DNA of 8,718 bases from an uncultured Eubacteriales bacterium (GCA_902796285.1 CADBOH010000070.1:1-8718), one strand, 5' to 3'. Numbered from the stretch's first letter, positions 1 to 6,027 are shown. Notes: generated by a model from the sequence alone, not told the origin. A program made the numbers and translations.

Positions 1-23
1 AATCTTTATTTAGTTTAAAGATT
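1..23 (-). terminator. AT-rich hairpin at the end of the gene remnant
   Basis: Perfect 8-bp inverted repeat, AATCTTTA and TAAAGATT, around a 7-nt loop. It overlaps the TAA stop (22-24) of the minus-strand remnant. The position suits a weak intrinsic terminator for that strand. The stem has only one G:C pair, and the downstream T-tract, if any, lies outside the window. Confidence 0.3.
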
Positions 24-150
24 ATTCTTGTTCAGCAAGAATTGTGAAGGTTCCGCCACTAATAACAGTGTTATTGTGCGACTCAACAACAATATAGTAA
101 TAACCATCAGATGATGTTACGTGATCTCGATATGTTCCATCAAAAGAGGA
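22..150 (-). pseudogene. 3' remnant of a probable secreted or surface protein gene
   Basis: Minus-strand reading of 150 to 22 gives 42 sense codons ending in TAA. The residues look like real protein: they are rich in Tyr, Val, Thr, Ser and Gly with alternating strand-like stretches such as GYYYIVVES and SGGTFTILAEQE. That resembles the last beta strands of an Ig-like or beta-sandwich module, although I cannot name a family. The reading frame meets an in-frame TAA at 151-153, there is no ATG or plausible alternative start inside it, and the DNA further upstream is non-coding and about 10% G+C. This suggests the end of a larger exported protein whose 5' part was deleted or replaced. It could also be a silent recombination cassette. 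The protein-like character is visible; the surface role is inferred from composition only. Confidence 0.45.
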
Positions 151-283
151 TTATTTAATAAATTTTTTAAATTTAATAAAAATAATTATTTTGCCTATTT
201 TTACTGTAAAAAATATTTTTCTTATAAATTTTTAGTAATTTTTATATTTTTTCGCAATTTTTCGTGTTTTTTTAAATAAAAAT
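151..283. other. Very AT-rich non-coding spacer
   Basis: About 10% G+C by eye, with stops in all frames on both strands. It separates the truncated remnant from the prs terminator. I see no gene, no convincing promoter and no long repeat. The change from coding-like composition to this spacer at 150/151 is abrupt, as at a deletion or recombination junction. Confidence 0.5.
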
Positions 284-304
284 ACCATTTCATGAGAAAT
301 GGTG
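270..304 (-). terminator. Intrinsic terminator of prs
   Basis: Perfect 8-bp stem ACCATTTC/GAAATGGT (284-291 and 296-303) with a 4-nt loop. On the minus strand it is followed by a T-rich run, ATTTTTATTT. It begins 7 nt past the stop codon of the PRPP synthetase gene. The stem is modest in G+C but the loop and T-tract geometry are typical. Confidence 0.75.
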
Positions 305-310
305 AATTTT

Positions 311-1402
311 TTATTGTTCTTTTAATGAATTTGTTAAAACTTGGATTTCTTTTTTTCTATCCAAAATTTCTCCCAACCCCTTGTTTTGATTTAAGGCATA
401 AATCACGTCTCCAACAACATTGTCAACTTTGATTTCGTTAAACCATTTTTTGTTGCGAAGCTCTTCTGGGATATATGATGCATTTGTTGAATAAACTTTT
501 TCAATAAATCCTTTTTTATTAAACTCATCAAATTTATCGTATCCTTCTGTAAAGAATGCAAACGTTGTGATAACATAGATCTTGTCGGCGCCTCTTGCTT
601 TAAGTTTATCAGCAACATCAAGCACGCTATCTCCCGATGAGAGCATATCATCAATTATAAGTGCACTTTTTCCATTAATATCTGGGCCAATATATTGATG
701 TTGAATAACTGGATTTTTGCCATTTACAATCTTTGTGTAATCTCTTTGTTTATAAAACAGCCCAATATCAAGCCCTAAAATTCCAGCATACTTTTTCGCC
801 CTATTCATTGCCCCTGTATCTGGGCTAATCACAACCATTTTATCTTTTGAAATATTTTCTCTTTCATTGGCAATAAACTCTTTCAAAACTGCATAAAGTG
901 GCATTATACTATCAATGCTGCCAATAGGATTTGTGTTTTGAACCTCCATGTCGTGCAAATCAAATGTAATAACATTGCTTACACCAAGCTCCTCAAAATG
1001 TCTCAGTGCCATAGCGCAGTCAAGAGACTCTCTCCCACTTCTGCGGTGCTGCCTTGATGCATACATAAGTGGCATAACAATTGTAATTCTTCTTGCCTTG
1101 CCACCAATTGCTGAAATTACCCTTGTAACATCTACATAATGCTCATCAGGGCTCATGTGGTTTTCATGGTCATAAATTTTATATGTACAGCTATGGTTGC
1201 CAACATCTGCGATGATATAAACATCTTTGTTTCTCACAGTTTGATCGATCACCACTTTTGATTCACCGTTGCTAAATCTAGGATTTGAAAAATCTATAAT
1301 AAAATTTTTATCAACTCCCATAAGCTCACAGAGGTGTTTGTTTACATTTTCTCCTCTATCGGCATAGCCTTTCATAACTATTAAAACCAAATCATTATTC
1401 AT
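311..1402 (-). CDS. prs: Ribose-phosphate pyrophosphokinase (PRPP synthetase), long Clostridia-type form
   Basis: Cytosolic enzyme that transfers pyrophosphate from ATP to ribose 5-phosphate, making PRPP for purine, pyrimidine, histidine, tryptophan and NAD synthesis. Visible landmarks are RFSNGE (42-47, N-terminal domain), the flexible catalytic loop YASRQHRRSGRES (114-126), the metal-site FDLHD (147-151), SPDTG (193-197), KQRDY (218-222) and the PRPP-binding loop LIIDDMLSSGDS (248-259). At 363 residues it exceeds the roughly 315 of classical Prs. The extra length is an insertion around residues 68-92 (SCTYKIYDHENHMSPDEH) and an extended C-terminus. The loop SSGDS replaces the usual DTxGT, as I recall for a long Prs subfamily common in Clostridia. 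I chose the ATG at 1402 because AAAGGAG lies 6 nt upstream. An ATG 21 nt earlier (1423) would lie upstream of this SD and only a few bases from the predicted transcription start. It has its own promoter and terminator. The family is secure; whether it is the cell's only PRPP synthetase is not visible. Confidence 0.93.
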   Translation of the reverse strand: MNNDLVLIVMKGYADRGENVNKHLCELMGVDKNFIIDFSNPRFSNGESKVVIDQTVRNKDVYIIADVGNHSCTYKIYDHENHMSPDEHYVDVTRVISAIGGKARRITIVMPLMYASRQHRRSGRESLDCAMALRHFEELGVSNVITFDLHDMEVQNTNPIGSIDSIMPLYAVLKEFIANERENISKDKMVVISPDTGAMNRAKKYAGILGLDIGLFYKQRDYTKIVNGKNPVIQHQYIGPDINGKSALIIDDMLSSGDSVLDVADKLKARGADKIYVITTFAFFTEGYDKFDEFNKKGFIEKVYSTNASYIPEELRNKKWFNEIKVDNVVGDVIYALNQNKGLGEILDRKKEIQVLTNSLKEQ

Positions 1403-1408
1403 ATTTTT

Positions 1409-1415
1409 CTCCTTT
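1409..1415 (-). promoter_or_regulatory. Shine-Dalgarno site deciding the prs start
   Basis: AAAGGAG on the minus strand, 6 nt before the ATG at 1402. It lies inside the longer open frame that starts at 1423, which argues for the downstream start. Confidence 0.8.
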
Positions 1416-1425
1416 GCTCTCATCT

Positions 1426-1454
1426 AATATACCACAAATTACATTTTTTAAAAA
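1426..1454 (-). promoter_or_regulatory. Extended -10 promoter of prs
   Basis: Minus-strand TATATT (1426-1431) preceded by TGG, giving an extended -10 element (TGnTATATT). The -35 region is poor (TTTTTA at 17-bp spacing). It lies in a T6A6T6 tract (1444-1461) that could act as an UP-like element. The predicted transcript starts near 1419, about 17 nt before the ATG, so there is no room for a leader riboswitch. Confidence 0.6.
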
Positions 1455-1496
1455 ATTTTTTATGGGTTAATTTGAATTATATATTATTAAATTTAT

Positions 1497-1526
1497 AAAA
1501 AAGGTGGGACTTCATCCCGCCTTTTT
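1497..1526 (-). terminator. Terminator of the metallophosphoesterase/zinc-ribbon operon
   Basis: Stem of AAAAAGG-GGGA type: GGTGGGA (1503-1509) and TCCCGCC (1515-1521) with loop CTTCA, flanked by A6 and T5. It begins at the stop codon of the zinc-ribbon gene. In minus-strand RNA the middle of the stem has a C-A mismatch. In plus-strand RNA the same position would be a G-U wobble. It should still work for the minus-strand operon and may act in both directions. Confidence 0.75.
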
Positions 1527-1779
1527 ACATCCTATCATAAATTTCAAGTATTTTAGTGAAAGAATCTGTATTGTTCTTTTTTGCAATGCCCGCAAGTGCA
1601 GCAAGCATTTCTCTATTGCTATCCTTAACATTTTCTGCATACTCAGCAATGGCCATGATCGATAATGGCGCGCCACAGTTTGAGCAGTAGTTTTGCTCAA
1701 TAGCACCGTTTTTTGATACAACTTTGCCACAATTTGCACATTTCAGTGTCAAATTTTCTTGATTGGTACCGTATTTCAT
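1525..1779 (-). CDS. Small zinc-ribbon protein, function unknown
   Basis: An 84-residue cytosolic protein. Cys14-x2-Cys17 and Cys32-x2-Cys35, separated by 14 residues, form a classical zinc-ribbon knuckle pair (KCANCGK and YCSNCGAPL). A helical tail of about 45 residues follows (IMAIAEYAENVKDSNREM and onward), possibly for protein contact. I chose the ATG at 1779 because GAGG lies 5 nt upstream. An earlier in-frame ATG at 1800 would overlap the preceding gene by 8 bp (ATGAGTAA), has no visible SD and would add seven residues. Translation coupling from that start cannot be excluded. The gene is the second of an operon with the tandem metallophosphoesterase protein, and a terminator sits at its stop codon. 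This suggests that the two products act together, perhaps with the ribbon as a nucleic-acid or protein adaptor, but that is inference. The zinc-ribbon call is firm and the role is unknown. Confidence 0.85.
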   Translation of the reverse strand: MKYGTNQENLTLKCANCGKVVSKNGAIEQNYCSNCGAPLSIMAIAEYAENVKDSNREMLAALAGIAKKNNTDSFTKILEIYDRM

Positions 1780-1784
1780 TTTCC

Positions 1785-1788
1785 CCTC
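1785..1788 (-). promoter_or_regulatory. Shine-Dalgarno site for the zinc-ribbon gene
   Basis: GAGG (within GTGAGGGG) 5 nt before the ATG at 1779, just past the upstream gene's stop codon. It favours the 1779 start over the overlapping ATG at 1800, which has no SD. Confidence 0.55.
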
Positions 1789-1792
1789 ACTT

Positions 1793-4324
1793 TTACTCAT
1801 TTACAACATTTTCATCATCATTTTCTTGTGTTGTTTCTTCATTTGCAACCGCTTTATTCTCTGCAAAACGATTGATAAAGTCTTGATTTTGAGAAATATA
1901 ATTTCTTTGATCAAAGTTGTCAAGTGCTCTTACAAGGCTTTGTCTAATAGTTGTGTCAACTATTAGTTCTGCAACTGAGTTGTTTTGCAAAACGCTCTCG
2001 CAGTTATACTTTTCAACAACTTGTCTTGTTTTAAGATCTCCCGCATAGTTTACGCTGTCTTTTGGAACAAGTGTTTGGAAAATTGGATCAACGTCAACAA
2101 CTTTGTAGATCATATTTGGCGCAACTCTACCATTTTCCATACATCTGCCGTATGAGAAACCACCACTGTTAATGACCATAACGTCTTTAACTCGTTTAAC
2201 TCCCTTTTGATCAACATAATTAATTCTAACAGGAGCAGTAAATTCCTCTTGATTTGGCGCGAGTTTCGTAACTGCATTGTTGACAACAACAACATCTGGT
2301 GGATTGTTTGTAGTTGTGAGTTTTGTAGATAATTCTTTCAAAAATTTTGGAAGTGAAGTTGTGTAAGATGCAACAGCAACTTTTGTTTTCTCGCCATCTT
2401 TAAACTTAAATGTAGTTGGGCATCCAAGTTCAAAGTTTACCTTTGTTTTTGTTGGGCTAATCCCAAGCATTTTGCAGAAAATATTTCCCATTAAATTTTG
2501 GTTTGGCATCCTTAAATCAATTTCAGATAGTGGGAATAATTCATCAATCTTCTTTCTATCTTGTTCGTTTGTGATATCCAAAATTTCATGATTTGCTTTA
2601 AGTTTTGCGGCAAGAGCAAGTTTGATTTTTCTTGCTTGTTTTTCCTTGCCACCTTCAACATAATATCCATCAAGCTCATGCAAAACTTCTGGGTCACGCA
2701 TAAATCTTGCCATAAATGCTAGGAAAGTTTTGTCAAGAAGATCTTGGTTTGCATTGTTAACTTTATCATTTTGTGCCGCTACTTGCAAATTGTGCATTTC
2801 AATTGGATCATATTTAGCATACGCAAGTTTCGTGTCAAGTTGCAAACTTTGAACTGCATAGTTTGCAAGTTCAGTAAGCTTTTTGCCTCTGCTTATTCTA
2901 CCATTACCCTTATCTCTTTCAACATCCATGATAAGTTTTTCCATCTTACCATTATTGATTACAACAATTTTATCGGCAATAGGCTTCAATATTTCACAAA
3001 GATCTTGCATATCGGCAATAAGATCTGAGCAATAGTCTTTTTTCTCTATGTATCCCTTGTTGTAATCATATACAAGGTCACCATTTAATGCAACTGAAAC
3101 ATTTGGAAGTTTTGCGACAACTTTAACAAGAGTTTTAATATCTTGACGGATTTTATTTCTTATTCCTTCATCAACTTCAGGAGAGAACATATCGCAAGTT
3201 CCATTAATGCTAACAACAAAATGTCCATTATCGTTTGTAATTAAAAATTTTGATTTATCTCCAAGATAAACATCTCTAAAGAAAGTATATCTGTCAAATA
3301 ATTCTTCTTTGCTTGCAAATTTTGTCTTTTCAAGCCCTGCAAGTTTACCTTTCAAGTGTTCAAGCATGTCTCTATGCTCTTTTGAAACAAGATTCATGAT
3401 ATTTTCAATATCAATGCACTTTTTAATGCCTGTGCCATTTTCATTTTTAACCGCACTGCAACGCATGATCGTGCCATCAAATGGAGTATTTGCATTGTAA
3501 CCCGCTTTATCCGCGTAATCACTGGTCTCCAAAAGAGACCCCGGGTTGTAAGCGCCAACTCTCTTTTCGATCCATTCCCCGCGATTGTTTTTGCTAATAA
3601 CGGTTGTATTTGCACTTCCAATCTTGTGAGTGTGGCCAAAGATAACAGCGTCAACATTTTCTCCACACGCCTTTGTGAGAGCCTTTTTAAGCCCTTTTAC
3701 AACGTCGGCAGGCATACCTTCTCCATGAACGATCAAAAAGTGGAAAGGCACTTCTTTGCCGTCAAGGTTGACTGCTTGTTTAACTATTTGTATATTTTTT
3801 GCATAAATTTCATCAACTTTGGCTATTTTGCAGGCTAAATATCCAACCAAAAGTGACGTCCCCTCTGTTATCCATTGATCATGATTGCCTTCAACATAGC
3901 CTATAAACATATTCTTATATCTTGCAAGGATATCACTAGTTGACAAAAGATCATCAGTCAAGTTCTTAGATTCATTTAAAGAGTTGTCGTGCCCATGAAA
4001 GTGATTTGAACCATTTGTTACATCGCCTGTAACAACGCACTTTCCACCAATGGCACTAAGCAACTTGAAGTATTTTTCAAGTAAAAATAATTTTGAGTGA
4101 GTGTCTGACACAAACCCTAAATAAAAGCAATTGTTTTTGGTTGCGCTAGCACCTGTATTAAACTTTGTAGAATTGTTTGTTTGGCTTTTTATTACGTCAT
4201 CAAGTGTGGAAGCAAGTAGGTTTATTTTTTCCTTTTCACTCAACGTATCTGAGCTAAACATTTCATCGCCATCAAGTCCTAAACGAGTCAACATTTCTCT
4301 CAAAATATTTTCTTGATTTTCCAT
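1793..4324 (-). CDS. Large tandem metallophosphoesterase-fold protein (active copy plus degenerate copy)
   Basis: 843 residues with no signal peptide or membrane segment. Residues 66-295 carry a full calcineurin-like metallophosphoesterase motif set: SDTH (73-76), GDVTN (100-104), GNHD (146-149), IVHGEG (198-203), GHTH (230-233) and a late NPGS (260-263). This family uses two metals to hydrolyse phosphomono- or phosphodiesters. Residues about 366-745 repeat the fold pattern with the ligands lost: SINGTC for SDTH, GDLVYD (415-420) partly kept, NNGKME (457-462) for GNHD, VASYTT (651-656) for VHGEG, NNAVT (682-686) for GHTH and INSGG (718-722) for NPGS. Copy 2 also holds an insertion of about 145 residues (463-608). 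A helical acidic-ended tail follows (about 745-843), and a polar helix precedes copy 1 (1-55). The start is firm: GAGAGG lies 6 nt upstream behind a consensus promoter. The substrate is unknown. It is the first gene of an operon with a zinc-ribbon protein. Confidence 0.9.
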   Translation of the reverse strand: MENQENILREMLTRLGLDGDEMFSSDTLSEKEKINLLASTLDDVIKSQTNNSTKFNTGASATKNNCFYLGFVSDTHSKLFLLEKYFKLLSAIGGKCVVTGDVTNGSNHFHGHDNSLNESKNLTDDLLSTSDILARYKNMFIGYVEGNHDQWITEGTSLLVGYLACKIAKVDEIYAKNIQIVKQAVNLDGKEVPFHFLIVHGEGMPADVVKGLKKALTKACGENVDAVIFGHTHKIGSANTTVISKNNRGEWIEKRVGAYNPGSLLETSDYADKAGYNANTPFDGTIMRCSAVKNENGTGIKKCIDIENIMNLVSKEHRDMLEHLKGKLAGLEKTKFASKEELFDRYTFFRDVYLGDKSKFLITNDNGHFVVSINGTCDMFSPEVDEGIRNKIRQDIKTLVKVVAKLPNVSVALNGDLVYDYNKGYIEKKDYCSDLIADMQDLCEILKPIADKIVVINNGKMEKLIMDVERDKGNGRISRGKKLTELANYAVQSLQLDTKLAYAKYDPIEMHNLQVAAQNDKVNNANQDLLDKTFLAFMARFMRDPEVLHELDGYYVEGGKEKQARKIKLALAAKLKANHEILDITNEQDRKKIDELFPLSEIDLRMPNQNLMGNIFCKMLGISPTKTKVNFELGCPTTFKFKDGEKTKVAVASYTTSLPKFLKELSTKLTTTNNPPDVVVVNNAVTKLAPNQEEFTAPVRINYVDQKGVKRVKDVMVINSGGFSYGRCMENGRVAPNMIYKVVDVDPIFQTLVPKDSVNYAGDLKTRQVVEKYNCESVLQNNSVAELIVDTTIRQSLVRALDNFDQRNYISQNQDFINRFAENKAVANEETTQENDDENVVNE

Positions 4325-4330
4325 AAAACA

Positions 4331-4336
4331 CCTCTC
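4331..4336 (-). promoter_or_regulatory. Shine-Dalgarno site of the metallophosphoesterase gene
   Basis: GAGAGG, 6 nt before the ATG at 4324, inside a predicted leader of about 19 nt. It fixes the start of the 843-residue protein. Confidence 0.75.
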
Positions 4337-4349
4337 GATTTACAACTCA

Positions 4350-4378
4350 AGTGTAACATTTAATGCAACAATTGTCAA
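4350..4378 (-). promoter_or_regulatory. Promoter of the metallophosphoesterase/zinc-ribbon operon
   Basis: Perfect -35 TTGACA (4373-4378), 17-bp spacer and -10 TACACT (4350-4355) on the minus strand. The expected transcription start is near 4343. It is one half of a divergent promoter pair with the membrane-protein gene. Confidence 0.8.
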
Positions 4379-4475
4379 TCATTTTTTTCAATTCAGTCAC
4401 CATTAAAAGCATAAAAACAGCAACTTTTTTATTGTCCAAAACTATGCAAATTTTTACAAAATCACTTATCCAATG

Positions 4476-4505
4476 TATACAAAAGATGTTAATTATTTTT
4501 GTATA
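4476..4505. promoter_or_regulatory. Inverted repeat TATACAAAA/TTTTGTATA, possible operator
   Basis: Perfect 9-bp inverted arms at 4476-4484 and 4497-4505 with a 12-bp spacer, lying between two divergent promoters. No T-tract or neighbouring stop codon suggests a terminator, so a regulator-binding site is more likely. AT-rich chance similarity remains possible. Confidence 0.35.
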
Positions 4506-4539
4506 ATCATTGTTTAATCTTTGTGTAATTCTTATACAA
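4499..4539. repeat. Four TTGTATAA-like half-sites at exact 11-bp spacing
   Basis: TTGTATAA (4499), TTGTTTAA (4510), TTGTGTAA (4521) and the inverted copy TTATACAA (4532) start exactly 11 bp apart. The first three extend to 11-mers TTGTATAATCA, TTGTTTAATCT and TTGTGTAATTC. The period is about one DNA turn, so the sites would face the same side. The array lies 35 bp upstream of the membrane-protein -35 element and about 120 bp from the opposite one. Cooperative regulator binding is an inference. Confidence 0.45.
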
Positions 4540-4573
4540 CAATTAAATAATAAAAATTTTTTAAATATCGGTA

Positions 4574-4602
4574 TTGATTTTAGGCAAAAAGTATGTTAAA
4601 AT
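4574..4602 (+). promoter_or_regulatory. Promoter of the two-segment membrane protein gene
   Basis: TTGATT (4574-4579), 17-bp spacer, TAAAAT (4597-4602), with TGT before the -10 (extended -10). The predicted start of transcription is near 4609. An ATG at 4593 lies inside this promoter and so cannot be the translation start. Confidence 0.75.
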
Positions 4603-4611
4603 GTTTGAAAA

Positions 4612-4617
4612 GAGAGG
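4612..4617 (+). promoter_or_regulatory. Shine-Dalgarno site deciding the membrane-protein start
   Basis: GAGAGG, 5 nt before the ATG at 4623. It rules out the in-frame ATG at 4593, which lies upstream of the predicted transcription start. Confidence 0.75.
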
Positions 4618-4622
4618 TAAAT

Positions 4623-5033
4623 ATGAAATTTTTACTCAAACTATTTATAAAATTATTGCTTATAACAGGCATTATTTTCTTCGCTCTTTGGAATCACCGC
4701 TTCTTTTCATTCTACAAAGGTTTTAGCAAAGGCAACTATGAAGATTATAATGTGACTCAAACTTTAATTATGCTCAACAACATTGAAAAGGTTGAATATT
4801 ATGAGAAAGTTGTAAAATCTGAAGATAGCCAATACAAAGTTTATATCTTAACTAAGGGCGATGCATATCTACTTGACGCATCACAAGATGAAATTGATTC
4901 AATGAATAACTTGGCAATGTTTGCAGAAAACAAACCAAACAAGTTTAGACCAGTGCCTTTCTACGTTGAAGTTATTGTTGGATTTATAATCTTAATCATC
5001 CCTTTTGGCAGAAGAAAAAAGAAAGAAGAATAA
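4623..5033 (+). CDS. Small membrane protein with two transmembrane segments, function unknown
   Basis: 136 residues that I do not recognise as a family. A basic start (MKFLLKLFIK) leads into a hydrophobic segment at about residues 4-23. A soluble region of about 85 residues follows, with mixed beta and alpha character (QYKVYILTKGDAYLLDASQDE, about 70-90). A second hydrophobic segment at about 113-128 (FYVEVIVGFIILIIPFG) ends in the charged tail RRKKKEE. Positive charge at both ends puts N- and C-termini inside and the central domain outside the cell. The first segment could be mistaken for a signal peptide, but no cleavage motif is evident. The gene is monocistronic, with its own promoter and a strong terminator beginning at its stop codon. 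It is divergent from the metallophosphoesterase operon, with a possible shared operator array between them, which is the only hint at a linked role. Confidence 0.8.
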   Translation: MKFLLKLFIKLLLITGIIFFALWNHRFFSFYKGFSKGNYEDYNVTQTLIMLNNIEKVEYYEKVVKSEDSQYKVYILTKGDAYLLDASQDEIDSMNNLAMFAENKPNKFRPVPFYVEVIVGFIILIIPFGRRKKKEE

Positions 5034-5062
5034 AAAAACTGTAGCGACTGCTACAGTTTTTT
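5033..5062. terminator. Shared bidirectional terminator between convergent genes
   Basis: Perfect 13-bp stem, AAAAAACTGTAGC (5033-5045) and GCTACAGTTTTTT (5050-5062), with a GACT loop. Both strands have a T6 run after the G+C core. It overlaps the last base of one stop codon (5031-5033) and the first bases of the opposite gene's stop (5061-5063), so it serves both genes. Confidence 0.92.
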
Positions 5063-5900
5063 AATTGTTGTAAAACAAAATTCCTATTGTGTTAGGCCCG
5101 CAGTGACTTGCAACTGTTGTGCCTGCTCTGGTAATATAAATCTTATCAAAGAGAGGAGAAATCCTTTCTTTTATTTTTTCAACAAGTTTATCGTCTAGTG
5201 AACTATACGTAAGAAAACAACATGTATTATCTCTATCGCTATGTTTTTCAAGTGTATATTCAACATATTCCATAACAACATCATCATATCTTCCACGCAA
5301 CTTTTTGTCAACATCCATTTTGCCATCTTTAAGGGCAATAACCGGCCTAATTTTAAGAAGGTTTGCCCCAAACATAGCAAGGCGTGAACATCTGCCACCC
5401 TTGTAAAGATATGTCAAGGTTTCAATAACGAATGAAGCTTGAATTTTATCCCTTCTTTCGTTTATCTTTTCATAAATCTCACTTGCGCTAAGCCCTTGCT
5501 CCGCCAAATTGTGAGCGTAAATCATTTGAAGAGCAATGCCAGTTGAAAGTGATGCGCTATCAACCGCAAAGACCTTGCCCTTAAATTCTTCGGCTGCAAG
5601 TGAAGCGTTTTGATTCGAACTGCTTATCTTTGAAGAAAGTGAAAAATGGATAAGGGCGTCATAGCCCTCAACTTCTTTTTTGAAAAATTCCTCATATTCC
5701 ACAGGGTTGTTTGCCGACGTTCTTGGAAGCTTATTGTATTTTTTAACAAGACCAAAAATTTCATCTGTTGTAATATCAATCCCATCACGATAAATATTGT
5801 CTTCAAATATTATATTGAGCGGCATCAATGAAAAGTTATATTTTTTAACAATTTCTTCATTTATATCACATGTGCTGTCTGCTGTAATTTTAATTTTCAT
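5061..5900 (-). CDS. DegV family protein (FakB-type fatty-acid-binding protein)
   Basis: 279 residues, the usual DegV length. DegV/FakB proteins hold a fatty acid in a pocket, and some present it to a FakA kinase for phosphorylation and entry into phospholipid. Family landmarks in order are TADSTCDI (6-13), PRTSANNP (59-66), the Ser-rich loop SLSSKISSSNQNAS (87-100), VDSASLSTG (113-121), the TLTYLYKGGRCSR block (161-173) continuing to LLKIRPVIALKDGKM, and near the C-terminus SHCGPNTIGILFY (265-277). The start is the ATG at 5900, with GGAG 5 nt upstream and a consensus promoter just before it. The open frame runs on to an ATG at 6089, but that would cross this promoter and the divergent gene's start. 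No fakA-like kinase is in the window, so the fatty-acid role comes from family knowledge and the ligand is unknown. It shares a terminator with the convergent membrane-protein gene. Confidence 0.92.
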   Translation of the reverse strand: MKIKITADSTCDINEEIVKKYNFSLMPLNIIFEDNIYRDGIDITTDEIFGLVKKYNKLPRTSANNPVEYEEFFKKEVEGYDALIHFSLSSKISSSNQNASLAAEEFKGKVFAVDSASLSTGIALQMIYAHNLAEQGLSASEIYEKINERRDKIQASFVIETLTYLYKGGRCSRLAMFGANLLKIRPVIALKDGKMDVDKKLRGRYDDVVMEYVEYTLEKHSDRDNTCCFLTYSSLDDKLVEKIKERISPLFDKIYITRAGTTVASHCGPNTIGILFYNN

Positions 5901-5905
5901 TTTAT

Positions 5906-5909
5906 CTCC
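5906..5909 (-). promoter_or_regulatory. Shine-Dalgarno site deciding the DegV start
   Basis: GGAG, 5 nt before the ATG at 5900 and almost at the predicted transcription start (about 5912). This supports the 279-residue protein over the 342-residue open frame. Confidence 0.7.
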
Positions 5910-5918
5910 ATTTGCCTT

Positions 5919-5947
5919 AGTATACAATTTTAATTTTTTTTTGTCAA
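5919..5947 (-). promoter_or_regulatory. Promoter of the DegV gene
   Basis: TTGACA (5942-5947), 17-bp spacer rich in A/T, TATACT (5919-5924) on the minus strand. This is a near-consensus sigma-A promoter. The predicted leader is only about 12 nt. Confidence 0.82.
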
Positions 5948-5978
5948 ACATATGCAGACCGAATAATGTTGAAATTAA

Positions 5979-6007
5979 TTGAAAATAAATTTCATCTGTG
6001 ATATAAT
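5979..6007 (+). promoter_or_regulatory. Promoter of the TtcA-family gene
   Basis: TTGAAA (5979-5984), 17-bp spacer and a perfect TATAAT (6002-6007), with TGA before it forming an extended -10. It is divergent from the DegV promoter; the two -35 boxes are 31 bp apart. The predicted leader is about 14 nt. Confidence 0.82.
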
Positions 6008-6027
6008 CTTGCCAAAAGGAATTATTT

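Noticed and set aside
1403..1423. N-terminal extension of prs (ATG at 1423, MRAKEKN)
   Set aside because: It contains the AAAGGAG SD for the ATG at 1402 and starts only a few bases from the predicted transcription start.
1403..1496. A purine or PRPP riboswitch upstream of prs
   Set aside because: The predicted leader is only about 17 nt, and the upstream DNA is simple A/T tracts with no riboswitch-like helices.
3309..3838. Plus-strand open frames antisense to the metallophosphoesterase gene (3309-3500, 3626-3838)
   Set aside because: No SD or family signal, Cys/Phe/Ser-rich shadow composition, and fully inside a strong gene on the other strand.
4593..4622. Start of the membrane protein at ATG 4593
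   Set aside because: This ATG lies inside the -35/-10 promoter. GAGAGG directs translation to 4623.
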